A stretch of 9,126 nucleotides of DNA from Nitrosopumilaceae archaeon (GTDB taxonomy: Archaea; Thermoproteota; Nitrososphaeria; Nitrososphaerales; Nitrosopumilaceae). This document shows positions 1 through 6,366 of the stretch, one piece after another. The position numbers and the translations under genes are program-made. A model generated the notes under the pieces. The model ran no database searches. It saw only the letters and a program-made list of their open reading frames with translations, and was not told the DNA's origin. Where the stretch lies: contig JAUYOQ010000019.1 of assembly GCA_030697975.1 (NCBI GenBank), positions 1-9,126 of the forward strand. Reading direction: 5' to 3'. Positions within the stretch are counted from its first letter, which is position 1, and each line of letters opens with the position of its first letter.

Positions 1-140
1 GTTGGAAACAAAAGAAATTTTTTTGATTCAATTTTAAATCCAGAATCCGTTTCTAAGATTCCACCTTTTCGTAAAATAACTGTCTGGTCTCCACCTTCTA
101 GTGCCTTAACGATGGTGGCCCATTCCTTTAATGCATCCAT
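1..140 (-). CDS. DUF1802 family protein, partial (N-terminal 46 residues)
   Basis: The minus strand reads an open frame from an ATG at 138-140 off the left edge of the window, so only about 46 residues are visible. The start of the protein (ALKEWATIVKALEGGDQT, then LRKGGI and FLLFP) matches the N-terminal pattern of DUF1802 proteins as I recall it: a conserved ALKEW opening, an LRKGGI box and a phenylalanine-rich FLLFPT-type segment. The family has no established function. The ATG directly follows the TAA of the Cld-family gene, with no base between them, so the two are probably co-transcribed and translationally coupled. No separate promoter is visible. Family identity is fairly sure from the motif, but the C-terminal part cannot be assessed. 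Confidence 0.8.
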   Translation of the reverse strand, partial: MDALKEWATIVKALEGGDQTVILRKGGILETDSGFKIESKKFLLFP

Positions 141-941
141 TTATCCAAGGCTGCCTATTAGAGGAATAATATCCTTTTTGACACCAACAATCATCGGTGT
201 ATCAACTTTGATGTAACGAGAAACTTTGGTTTCTCTTAGCTCCATGATCAGATTTTGAAATGCATGTAGATCATCTGTTTCAAAAGCTAGCATAAATTCC
301 GCGTCATGAATTCCAAAAGAATATGTCGTATTAAGAATAACCTGCGGATATTTCTTGCCAATTTGAATATGTTCGTCCATCATCTGCTGTCTTTCTTGGG
401 CAGGAAGCAGGTACCATTCTCGTGTTTTGATAAACGGATACACAATGACATATTTTTTTTGCTCTTCTCCTGCAAGCCATCCATGGCCCTTTGATTCTTT
501 TGCATAAATTGATGGTCTGGTGTTTGATAGGTAAACATGTGTTGGATAGATGTACTTCCCAAATACAGTAAGGTAGATTTTTGAAACAACATCCTGTATT
601 TCATCTAGCGATTCAGAGGCAAACCAAAGCAGGAACTCAGCATCGTCACGTAATCCCAACGTTGAATATGATCGGAACCTTGCATTGGATTTTTTAATGA
701 CGTTTTCAACCTCTTTTGCAGATTCTTCCTTTGCTAAATCTGCCATCCATCTCCATTTAGGGTCTATTTTGAAAAACGCGAAGCTAAAAAACACTTTTTT
801 CTCACTCAAATTAGATTGCGGCTCATTTTCCATTGCTTTCATCTCTTGTCCAACACTATCCTTAAGTTCTTGCATGGCATTTTGCGCTTTTTTTAATATA
901 TTTTGTAGTTCGTCTTGATATTTTTTGGCATCATTACTCAT
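141..941 (-). CDS. Chlorite dismutase / HemQ superfamily heme protein
   Basis: This 266-residue protein belongs to the Cld/coproheme-decarboxylase (HemQ) superfamily of heme-binding ferredoxin-like proteins. An N-terminal charged helical segment (about residues 1-45, probably coiled coil) precedes the paired ferredoxin-like domains. Recognisable sites are YPFIK at 168-172, which aligns with the YPMSK motif containing the HemQ catalytic tyrosine, and H191 in MMDEHIQIG, which aligns with the proximal heme-ligand histidine. The C-terminal FETDDLHAFQNL (220-231) resembles true Clds. By my hand alignment the distal arginine needed for O2 evolution from chlorite is replaced by L203 or N204, so chlorite dismutation is unlikely. 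Coproheme decarboxylation, peroxidase activity or another heme role is possible. An AT-rich TATA element lies about 29 bp upstream of the ATG, and DUF1802 follows immediately. Family is confident, activity is not. Confidence 0.88.
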   Translation of the reverse strand: MSNDAKKYQDELQNILKKAQNAMQELKDSVGQEMKAMENEPQSNLSEKKVFFSFAFFKIDPKWRWMADLAKEESAKEVENVIKKSNARFRSYSTLGLRDDAEFLLWFASESLDEIQDVVSKIYLTVFGKYIYPTHVYLSNTRPSIYAKESKGHGWLAGEEQKKYVIVYPFIKTREWYLLPAQERQQMMDEHIQIGKKYPQVILNTTYSFGIHDAEFMLAFETDDLHAFQNLIMELRETKVSRYIKVDTPMIVGVKKDIIPLIGSLG

Positions 942-965
942 AATATCAGTTTGAATCCTGATGCC

Positions 966-979
966 TTATAATAATAAAA
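966..979 (-). promoter_or_regulatory. Probable TATA box for the Cld-family gene
   Basis: On the minus strand the sequence reads TTTTATTATTATAA, an archaeal TATA-like tract centred about 29 bp before the ATG at 941. It would start transcription a few bases upstream of, or at, the start codon, giving a very short leader. This is judged by eye from composition and spacing. Confidence 0.5.
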
Positions 980-1001
980 TCCTGTTTTTTGAATTATCTG
1001 G

Positions 1002-1769
1002 TTACTGGCTTTCTAAAATCCAATCATAGCCTTTTAGTTCTAATTCGTTTGCCAAGGAGGCATCTCCACTTTTGAGAATCTTGCCTTGTGCAAAAACATG
1101 AACATAATCCAACTTTTTGAGAAAGTTTAAAATTCTTGCATAGTGAGTAATAACAATTATTGTAGAATCTTTGTCTGAAACCTCGCTAATTGCTTTTGCA
1201 ACAGACTGAACAGCATCAATATCAAGACCAGAGTCCGGCTCATCTAATATTGAGATTGTTGGTTTCAGTACGGCCATCTGCAAGACCTCGGATCTTTTCT
1301 TTTCTCCACCAGAGAATCCTTCGTTAAGATATCTTGTTAGAAAATCATCGTGTAATCCAACTTTTTGCAAATTGTCTTTGAGATATTTTTGAAATTCTCT
1401 TACTGTAATGAAAACTTCCCTGTTGTCACCTTGAAGTGATTTACTTAGTGCGTTGTAAGCTGTTCTAAGAAAATGTGAGTAACCAACTCCAGAAACTTCA
1501 GTTGGATATTGAAATCCTAAAAAAAGACCCCGTTTTGCTCTTTCATCTGTTGAAAGTCCTAAAATGCTTTTACCGTCAAGTAAAATGTCGCCCTGTGTTA
1601 CCTCATATTTTGGGTGGGCAAGCAGTGTGTAGGCAAGCGTGCTTTTGCCTGATCCGTTTGGACCCATTATCGCATGAACCTCGCCAGGCCCAGTCTTCAA
1701 ATTTACTCCTTTTAGTATCAATTTTCCCTCTCTTTGAACGTGAAGGTCTTTGATTTCTAAAGTAGTCAT
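1002..1769 (-). CDS. sufC: Fe-S cluster assembly ATPase SufC
   Basis: SufC is the cytosolic ABC-type ATPase that works with the SufB/SufD scaffold to build Fe-S clusters. All ABC landmarks are present in the 255-residue product: Walker A GPNGSGKST (36-44), Q-loop Q87, signature SGGEKKR (153-159), Walker B ending ILDEPDSGLD (D176, E177) and H-loop H209. The signature and the GLFLGFQYP segment are typical of SufC rather than of transport ATPases, and the length is normal for the family. The frame stays open to a TTG at 1796. I chose the ATG at 1769 because the sequence AGGAG sits six or so bases before it and the family begins at this point (TLEIKDLHV). No sufB or sufD is visible in this window, upstream or downstream, which is noteworthy because these genes usually cluster. 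SufC sits alone between the tfb terminator and the Cld-family gene. Confidence 0.95.
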   Translation of the reverse strand: MTTLEIKDLHVQREGKLILKGVNLKTGPGEVHAIMGPNGSGKSTLAYTLLAHPKYEVTQGDILLDGKSILGLSTDERAKRGLFLGFQYPTEVSGVGYSHFLRTAYNALSKSLQGDNREVFITVREFQKYLKDNLQKVGLHDDFLTRYLNEGFSGGEKKRSEVLQMAVLKPTISILDEPDSGLDIDAVQSVAKAISEVSDKDSTIIVITHYARILNFLKKLDYVHVFAQGKILKSGDASLANELELKGYDWILESQ

Positions 1770-1775
1770 ATTGTG

Positions 1776-1782
1776 CTCCTGA
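1776..1782 (-). promoter_or_regulatory. Shine-Dalgarno site deciding the sufC start
   Basis: The minus strand reads CAGGAGCACAAT followed by ATG, so an AGGAG motif lies at normal spacing before the ATG at 1769. The alternative TTG at 1796 has no comparable site. This is one of the few apparent ribosome-binding sites in the window, where most genes look leaderless. Confidence 0.6.
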
Positions 1783-1836
1783 GGCCTTTTCTCCAATATA
1801 ACATAGACGAATTTTAGCTAATCCTAACCGGCTTCA

Positions 1837-1852
1837 TTCTAGTTTTCTAGAA
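1837..1852. repeat. Perfect inverted repeat in the tfb-sufC spacer
   Basis: TTCTAG and CTAGAA form perfect 6-bp arms around a TTTT spacer. The repeat lies between the T-rich tract after tfb and the presumed sufC promoter region (about 1798-1820). It could be a terminator hairpin for tfb, or an operator for sufC, whose homologues are often iron- or redox-regulated. The sequence does not distinguish the two. Confidence 0.45.
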
Positions 1853-1860
1853 CGACTAAG

Positions 1861-1880
1861 TAAAAAAGAAAAAAAAGAGA
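1861..1880 (-). terminator. T-rich terminator after tfb
   Basis: Immediately after the tfb stop codon the minus strand carries an uninterrupted run of eight T, then C, then six T. Archaeal RNA polymerase terminates at such oligo-dT tracts without needing a hairpin. It would end the rps8e-srp19-gar1-tfb transcription unit. Confidence 0.65.
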
Positions 1881-2840
1881 TTAATTTTTGGCAAGTAATG
1901 GTCTTAAAGTTACCTTCAGTTTGTAGCTTGCTAGGATCTCTTTACACCTGTTTCGTATTGTGACCTCTGTAACGCCTGCAACGCTTGATACATCGCGCTG
2001 TAAAACGCTTTGACCTAGCAGAATAGATGCTACATACAAATATGCTGCCGCAATACCGTTTGGTGCCTTTCCATCTGCAAGATTGTTGTTTTTTGTTTTT
2101 TGTGCAATTTCTAAAGCTAGTCTTTCTACTCGTACATCTGTTTTTGTCAAGTTGGCAATTTTTGAGATGTACCTGTCCATCGTTAGTACTGGTGCAGTAT
2201 TTGTACCAAGCTCCATTACCAAAGTTCTATAGTACCGCGCTGCAAGTTTTGTCTTTGCCTTTACATCCTTTGGTTGGCATACTCCTTTGCAGATCTCCTC
2301 AAGGGATCTTACTACATTGCATTGTTTGCATGCCATGTATACTGTTGCTGCCGAGATGCTTGTTACCGATTTTCCTTTTACCTCAACTTTTCCATCTAGA
2401 TTTCTATAGATCATAGATGCTGTCTCAAGCACATTTTTTGAAAGAGAAACATTCTCACATGTTTGGCCAATTCTTGATAAAACATTTGAGAGCCTCCTTT
2501 CTCGAGGTGATGAAACACGTACTCTTTGTTGCCATTTTCTTAGGTTGTACATTTGGTTTGCTACTTGGGAGCTGATAGTTTTTCCACTAAAGTCCTTGGT
2601 ACTAATAGAAATCTCTGTTGTTATTCCAAGGTCGTGTTGAGAATAGGTCGTTTGACCTGTTGCTCTAGCTAACCGCATTTTGTCTTCAAGGTTTGTACTT
2701 CTTGTTTCTGGACCATAGTCTGCCATTTGTTCTGCTACGACAATGCCGCATGTAGAACAAATTAGTTCGCCACTCTGAACGTCATCAATAAGCGATGATT
2801 TGCATTCAGGACAGCTTGTTTGTATTTCTAATGTATTCAC
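1881..2840 (-). CDS. tfb: Transcription initiation factor IIB (TFB)
   Basis: TFB bridges TBP on the TATA box and RNA polymerase to set the start site. The 319-residue protein has an N-terminal zinc ribbon with ligands C10, C13, C28 and C31. A linker follows with the B-reader/linker region (about 41-110, including the KWQQRVRVSSPRERRLSNVL segment). Two cyclin-like repeats complete it (about 112-210 and 217-312), the second containing the VAGVTEVTIRNRCKEI helix-turn-helix. Length is typical. The start is a GTG at 2838-2840, and the GTGA overlaps the gar1 stop by four bases, indicating translational coupling. The post-ribbon motif reads GPETR where many archaeal TFBs have GPEWR. Archaea of this type usually encode several TFBs, and whether this is the housekeeping one cannot be told here. 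Confidence 0.95.
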   Translation of the reverse strand: MNTLEIQTSCPECKSSLIDDVQSGELICSTCGIVVAEQMADYGPETRSTNLEDKMRLARATGQTTYSQHDLGITTEISISTKDFSGKTISSQVANQMYNLRKWQQRVRVSSPRERRLSNVLSRIGQTCENVSLSKNVLETASMIYRNLDGKVEVKGKSVTSISAATVYMACKQCNVVRSLEEICKGVCQPKDVKAKTKLAARYYRTLVMELGTNTAPVLTMDRYISKIANLTKTDVRVERLALEIAQKTKNNNLADGKAPNGIAAAYLYVASILLGQSVLQRDVSSVAGVTEVTIRNRCKEILASYKLKVTLRPLLAKN

Positions 2841-3103
2841 TTTCTATTTCTCCTGAATTTTTTATAATTTGCAGGAGTTGATGCAAGCGCGAAAATTTTC
2901 TTGCCAATGTATTTCTTGACGTTATTAGTTAACGGAATAGCTGATGCATATGGTTTTGCAACAGGACCAATTAATTCCGTCACTTTTGCAACTTTGTCAA
3001 GCTTTTCGTCACAGAGAATCTGACCCTCATCAACAACTTTGGTGAGTTTTACAATTACTCTGCCACTATTGGCCAAATGCAAAATTTCCCCTACCTCCTG
3101 CAA
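2837..3103 (-). CDS. gar1: H/ACA RNP component Gar1
   Basis: Gar1 is a small beta-barrel protein that joins Cbf5, Nop10 and L7Ae in the H/ACA ribonucleoprotein, which converts uridine to pseudouridine in rRNA. The 88-residue product shows the family layout: VGEILHLANSGRVIVKL (4-20), a central DEGQILCDEK turn, IGPVAKPYASAIPL (45-58) and a basic tail ending KKFRRNRK. The frame is closed by a TAA directly before a TTG at 3103. That TTG is the only in-frame start preserving the full VGE-LH opening, so I take it, although an AGGAGGT sequence inside the first codons could instead serve an internal start. The stop overlaps the tfb start. In several archaea gar1 and tfb are neighbours, which supports the call. 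Confidence 0.88.
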   Translation of the reverse strand: MQEVGEILHLANSGRVIVKLTKVVDEGQILCDEKLDKVAKVTELIGPVAKPYASAIPLTNNVKKYIGKKIFALASTPANYKKFRRNRK

Positions 3104-3176
3104 TTAATTACGAAACTATTCCGTCGTTATCATAGACTTCTGTCAACTTTACTTTAGCTGAAAGTAATATTGTATC

Positions 3177-3476
3177 TTACTTTGATTGTTTTGCTCTTTT
3201 TGCAACCAGTTTTTTAGAAATTTTGTCAAGAATTTTTGTTTTTGATGATCCTTTTGGTACCACAACGTATCCTGATCTAACATAAGGTCGTTTTGGAAAT
3301 CGCACCTTGTCATCAGATTCTTTTATTTCAAACCCCGCATCTTTTACAGCATCAATTAATTCATTAAGTGATGGATCAAAAATACATTTTTCTTTTGCCA
3401 ATTTTCTTCCTTTGTTTTTTGGTAATGTCTTATTGAAATAATCAAGCCAGATTACGACATGCTCGTAATCTTTCAT
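3177..3476 (-). CDS. srp19: Signal recognition particle subunit SRP19
   Basis: SRP19 binds the tips of helices 6 and 8 of 7S RNA and prepares it for SRP54 binding, as part of co-translational protein targeting. The 99-residue product has the family's opening (HVVIWLDYFNKTLPKNKGRKLAKEKCIFDPSLNEL, given as key region 6-40), with the basic GRKLAKE RNA-contact stretch. The KRPYVRSGYVVVPKG segment (about 62-76) is followed by a lysine-rich tail. The ATG at 3476 lies four bases after the S8e stop, so the two genes are surely co-transcribed. Its partner SRP54 starts at the other end of the window on the opposite strand, so the two SRP protein genes are near one another but not in one operon. Confidence 0.93.
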   Translation of the reverse strand: MKDYEHVVIWLDYFNKTLPKNKGRKLAKEKCIFDPSLNELIDAVKDAGFEIKESDDKVRFPKRPYVRSGYVVVPKGSSKTKILDKISKKLVAKRAKQSK

Positions 3477-3480
3477 ACGA

Positions 3481-3861
3481 TCACTTTACTAAAATTGCAT
3501 TGACTATGCCGTGCTGTCCAGGTCTTGAGACTACCTTGCACTTGCCATCTTCGGTTTCAAGTATTGCTCCTTTTGTGATAACACCACGTCGTTGATAGTC
3601 CTTGTTAGTTGGGTTTTCAAGAACTCGAAGAATTTTTGTTTTTTTCACTTTTGCATCAGCTAATGCCAAGTTTACAAAATCAATTGTTTTTAGAGCTGTT
3701 TTTTGATTTTTACCGCGCACCTTTCTTGTCACTGTAACTTGAGCTTGTGTGAGTGCTTCGTTTGGATATCTGTCTATTTCGTATTTTCTTCTTGTTCTTA
3801 ATGGATGTCGTCTTCCACCTGTTATCTTACTTGTTGCCAAGTTCTCAATTGATTTTTTCAC
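3481..3861 (-). CDS. rps8e: 30S ribosomal protein S8e
   Basis: S8e is an archaeal/eukaryotic small-subunit protein. The product shows TGGRRHPLRTRRKYEIDR near the N-terminus, KTKILRVLENPTNKDYQRRGVITKGA in the middle and VVSRPGQHGIVNAILVK at the C-terminus, all classical S8e signatures. The frame remains open to a TTG at 3876, but I place the start at the GTG at 3859-3861 (126 residues, MKKSIENL). A strong TATAAA on this strand lies about 26 bp before that GTG, implying that transcription begins at or next to the codon and the mRNA is leaderless. The upstream extension (LYGFF) is unlike the family. It is first in a probable operon with srp19, followed after 73 bp by gar1 and tfb. Confidence 0.95.
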   Translation of the reverse strand: MKKSIENLATSKITGGRRHPLRTRRKYEIDRYPNEALTQAQVTVTRKVRGKNQKTALKTIDFVNLALADAKVKKTKILRVLENPTNKDYQRRGVITKGAILETEDGKCKVVSRPGQHGIVNAILVK

Positions 3862-3884
3862 AAAAAAACCATACAATACTCTAA

Positions 3885-3890
3885 TTTATA
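3885..3890 (-). promoter_or_regulatory. TATA box for rps8e
   Basis: The minus strand reads TATAAA within GTATAAATTAG. Its centre is about 26 bp from the GTG start at 3861, the standard archaeal TATA-to-start-site spacing, so a leaderless transcript is expected. It is the best match to a consensus TATA box in the window. Confidence 0.7.
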
Positions 3891-3926
3891 CAAAACGCGA
3901 ATAATGTGTGATTGATAGACTGATTA

Positions 3927-4496
3927 CTAGACTGCAGGAATGGGTTGTTCGGTTGGTACTGGTAAATGAGATGTCTTTCTGACCTTTTTGAACAGCTTTT
4001 GCTTGAGTGTATCTGCATCGCCTTGAATACCAAAGTATTTTTTGAATTTTTCAGTAGTCATGTAAATTTTTAGTCTGCCAACATTTTGATGTTCAATAAA
4101 ATCAAGCTGTCTTAATTCTTTAAGATGTGTGTAGACGCCACTACCTCTTGTTTCAACTAGCTGTTTTGATGAAATAGGTTGCATGTATGCAATGTATGAC
4201 AAAGTTTTGAGTGTTGAACTTGGAAGAATTGGTTTTGATGCATAACGCCTAATTGAAGCATTGTATTCTGGTCTTAGCTGAAACACATAAGATCCATCAG
4301 GCAAAGTAACAATCTCAAGTGCCTTAAAGGATGATTTTGTTTTTTTCATAATGTTTGTAAGCAATGCAAGAGTCTTTTTCCTAGATTCCGTACCTGAAGC
4401 CTTGATTAGTTCTTCTACGCTCAAAGGCCTTCCTGCAGAATAAAGGGCCGCCTCTAATTTTGCCGTAGCCTCGTCATCATCTTGAAGATCTACCAT
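3927..4496 (-). CDS. scpB: Segregation and condensation protein ScpB
   Basis: ScpB is the winged-helix (kite-type) partner of the ScpA kleisin in the Smc chromosome-condensing complex. The 189-residue product has two winged-helix regions. The first (about 12-88) contains LEAALYSAGRPLSVEEL and the LPDGSYVFQLRPEY wing. The second (about 90-160) contains LPSSTLKTLSYIAYMQPIS and TRGSGVYTHLKEL, matching the LS.LEtLaiIAY...RG...L pattern of ScpB. The C-terminal tail (after about 160) is basic and proline-containing, probably disordered. The ATG follows the scpA TAG with no base between, so the two are translated from one message. No smc gene is in the window. Confidence 0.9.
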   Translation of the reverse strand: MVDLQDDDEATAKLEAALYSAGRPLSVEELIKASGTESRKKTLALLTNIMKKTKSSFKALEIVTLPDGSYVFQLRPEYNASIRRYASKPILPSSTLKTLSYIAYMQPISSKQLVETRGSGVYTHLKELRQLDFIEHQNVGRLKIYMTTEKFKKYFGIQGDADTLKQKLFKKVRKTSHLPVPTEQPIPAV

Positions 4497-5195
4497 CTAC
4501 TTGGTCACCTCAGTTGTGCCTAATCCCGTTATTTCCTTATTTGCCATTGTTATTTTGATATCTTCGTCAATTTGTTCAAGTTCGACCTTTTGGTCCCTGG
4601 CTAGGAACAGTATAGCAAAAAAGCATCGTATGGCATCAATTGGCTCCAAGTCAGCTACAATATTGCGCAGCAAACCAGAGCCAGTAGGACTGATTTTACT
4701 AACAATTAGTTCTTGGTATTTTCCAATTAAGTTTTCAAGCGAGATAAAATAGTCCTTAAAGTCAGGTGTCTCAAGTGGTTCAAAGCTCATCTGGCCTCCT
4801 CTTCGCGACCGTGGGTTTGCAATCGAACCAATTAGGTTTTCAAGTAATCCTAAGAGCTCATCTAATGTAACAGGATAAGTTGATTCATGTCTATACGGTA
4901 TTTGCACCAGTTCAATATCAACACCAGATCTTTGTCGTAATGGTTTTGTTTCCATGGCTGCCTTTTGCAGTGCAAAGATGCTCTCAACTTTCATTCTGTG
5001 AATTAATGACGAAGACAATGCTGCCATGCCTGCCACCCGAAGATCCTTTTTTCCAGTTTGATTTAGAAGTTTTATTAAAAGCTCTAGTATCTTAACTATG
5101 TCAATTTCCCAAACATCTTTTTTCGTAACTATGGCAGGATTAAAAAGAATGTTCAATGGAGCTTGTGAAATGTTTGGTTCTGTTTCGTCACTCAC
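4497..5195 (-). CDS. scpA: Segregation and condensation protein ScpA (kleisin)
   Basis: ScpA is the kleisin that links the heads of an Smc dimer. Features seen are an N-terminal helical region (about 12-100) resembling the ScpA start (VWEIDIVKILELLIKLLNQTGKKDLRVAGMAALSSSLIHR, key positions about 28-67). A variable central linker follows, then a C-terminal winged-helix region (about 175-225, LEPIDAIRCFFAILFLARDQKVELEQ), which is the part that clamps the Smc head. The frame is open to a TTG at 5201, but I choose the GTG at 5193-5195 (MSDETEPN). A TATA-like ATATTATTT sits about 27 bp upstream of it, suggesting a leaderless message. It abuts scpB. At 232 residues it is close to other archaeal ScpA proteins. 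Confidence 0.88.
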   Translation of the reverse strand: MSDETEPNISQAPLNILFNPAIVTKKDVWEIDIVKILELLIKLLNQTGKKDLRVAGMAALSSSLIHRMKVESIFALQKAAMETKPLRQRSGVDIELVQIPYRHESTYPVTLDELLGLLENLIGSIANPRSRRGGQMSFEPLETPDFKDYFISLENLIGKYQELIVSKISPTGSGLLRNIVADLEPIDAIRCFFAILFLARDQKVELEQIDEDIKITMANKEITGLGTTEVTK

Positions 5196-5216
5196 AAACA
5201 AAAACTCTATCTAATG

Positions 5217-5228
5217 AAATAATATCTA
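5217..5228 (-). promoter_or_regulatory. Probable TATA box for scpAB
   Basis: The minus strand reads GATATTATTTCA, with its AT core centred about 27 bp before the GTG at 5195. Together with the short distance this implies a leaderless scpAB transcript. A second AT tract at 5262-5273 is more likely the promoter of the divergent dehydrogenase. Confidence 0.5.
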
Positions 5229-5261
5229 GGCGCTCTATTTTTTTGTTGCATCCAGTCAACT

Positions 5262-5273
5262 CTTATATTATAA
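5262..5273 (+). promoter_or_regulatory. TATA box for the alcohol dehydrogenase
   Basis: CTTATATTATAA ends 18 bp before the ATG at 5292, centred about 24 bp upstream, so the message is probably leaderless. The core TTATAATATAA on the opposite strand is nearly symmetric, so some firing toward scpA is conceivable. Confidence 0.6.
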
Positions 5274-5291
5274 CCTAAAAACAGTACTGAT

Positions 5292-6344
5292 ATGAAGGCA
5301 GCAAGGATTGTTGCTCCAAATGAACCTTTACAACTAACAGATATTGAAATTCCAAAACCAGGAGATCTCCAGGCAGTAGTTAAAGTAAAGTCAGCAGGAG
5401 TGTGTCATAGCGACTTGCATCTCTGGGAAGGAGGATATGACCTTGGTGACGGCGTATTTTTGAAAGTTACAGATAGAGGAGTAAAATATCCAATAACTCC
5501 AGGTCATGAGATAGTCGGAAAAGTAACAGAAATTGGAAAATCAGTATCAAATGTAGCAGTCGGTGATGATGTCTTAGTTTATCCTTGGATTGGGTGTGGA
5601 CTTTGCCCTGCCTGTAGGGTTGGAAACGATAATCTATGTGACACTCCGCGCTCTGTTGGACTATTCCAAGACGGTGGATACGCAGAATATGTTCTAGTTC
5701 CAAATGTAAAATTTCTACTCAAAGTAGATGGAATTGATCTTGATGGCGCAGCCTCGCTTGCCTGCTCTGGTTTGACTGCCTTTACTGCTATTAAAAAGGC
5801 AAACACAAACTCGCAACAATATCTGGTAATAATTGGAGCAGGAGGGCTAGGCTTGATGGGTGTCCAGATTGCAAGAGCACTGACAAATTCTAACATAATT
5901 TGTGTAGACCTTGATGATAACAAACTTGAAACTGCAAAAAAGATGGGCGCAGACTATATTGTTAATTCAAAAAACCCAAAAGCCATTGAGGAGATAATGT
6001 CTATTTGTAAAAATAAGGGTGCCGATTGTGTTATAGATTTTGTAAATGCACCACCAACTGCAAAAATGGGGCTTTCTATTCTACGAAAGCGAGGAAAGCT
6101 AATTCTGGTCGGACTGTTTGGCGGTTCCATTAATTTGTCATTGCCGACAATACCTCTGAAAGCCATTACAATAGAAGGTGCATACACTGGTAACTATAAC
6201 GACTTGGTAGAATTACTGGGATTAGTAAAACGTGGAATCATCAATCCAATGGTATCAAAAAAATATTCACTTGACGAAGCAAACACTGCACTTGAAGATC
6301 TTAAACAAAGAAAGATAATTGGTCGTGCAGTCATAAATCCGTGA
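5292..6344 (+). CDS. adh: Zinc-dependent alcohol dehydrogenase (medium-chain, Sulfolobus ADH type)
   Basis: This is a 350-residue cytosolic NAD(P)-dependent zinc dehydrogenase of the medium-chain family. Catalytic-zinc residues are C38 (GVCHSD), H72-E73 (GHE) and C158 (LACSG). The four structural-zinc cysteines are all present at 102, 105, 108 and 116. The Rossmann motif GAGGLG is at 182-187, and D206 at the end of the second strand favours NAD(H) over NADP(H). Overall it resembles the Sulfolobus solfataricus ADH, sharing the PWxG box and the DGxYAEYV segment. The substrate is not determined by sequence. In autotrophic archaea of this lineage, reductases for malonic or succinic semialdehyde (3-hydroxypropionate/4-hydroxybutyrate cycle) are drawn from the alcohol dehydrogenase families, so such a role is one possibility. 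It stands alone between the scpA promoter region and tRNA-Tyr. Confidence 0.95.
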   Translation: MKAARIVAPNEPLQLTDIEIPKPGDLQAVVKVKSAGVCHSDLHLWEGGYDLGDGVFLKVTDRGVKYPITPGHEIVGKVTEIGKSVSNVAVGDDVLVYPWIGCGLCPACRVGNDNLCDTPRSVGLFQDGGYAEYVLVPNVKFLLKVDGIDLDGAASLACSGLTAFTAIKKANTNSQQYLVIIGAGGLGLMGVQIARALTNSNIICVDLDDNKLETAKKMGADYIVNSKNPKAIEEIMSICKNKGADCVIDFVNAPPTAKMGLSILRKRGKLILVGLFGGSINLSLPTIPLKAITIEGAYTGNYNDLVELLGLVKRGIINPMVSKKYSLDEANTALEDLKQRKIIGRAVINP

Positions 6345-6363
6345 ATTTTTTTTCAAAAAAATT
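6344..6363. terminator. Bidirectional T/A-tract terminator between adh and tRNA-Tyr
   Basis: Directly at the adh stop codon lie eight T (6346-6353), a single C and seven A (6355-6361), flanked by AA and TT, making a near-perfect inverted repeat. The T run would terminate adh on the plus strand. The A run reads as a T run on the minus strand, four bases after the tRNA-Tyr 3' end. One compact element can therefore end both convergent transcripts. Confidence 0.65.
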
Positions 6364-6366
6364 ATG

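Noticed and set aside
141..941. Calling the Cld-family gene a true chlorite dismutase
   Set aside because: The distal arginine needed for chlorite chemistry appears absent in my alignment, and a perchlorate context is lacking.
1770..1796. Nine-residue TTG-initiated N-terminal extension of SufC
   Set aside because: The extension consists of the Shine-Dalgarno region itself (AGGAG) and is not part of the family. The ATG at 1769 is the better start.
2027..2416. A 129-codon plus-strand frame inside tfb
   Set aside because: Its product is a leucine/cysteine-rich low-quality sequence read antisense to the conserved cyclin repeats, so it is a shadow.
5579..5923. A 114-codon minus-strand frame inside the alcohol dehydrogenase
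   Set aside because: It is antisense to the zinc and Rossmann motifs of a clearly real gene, with no start signals of its own.
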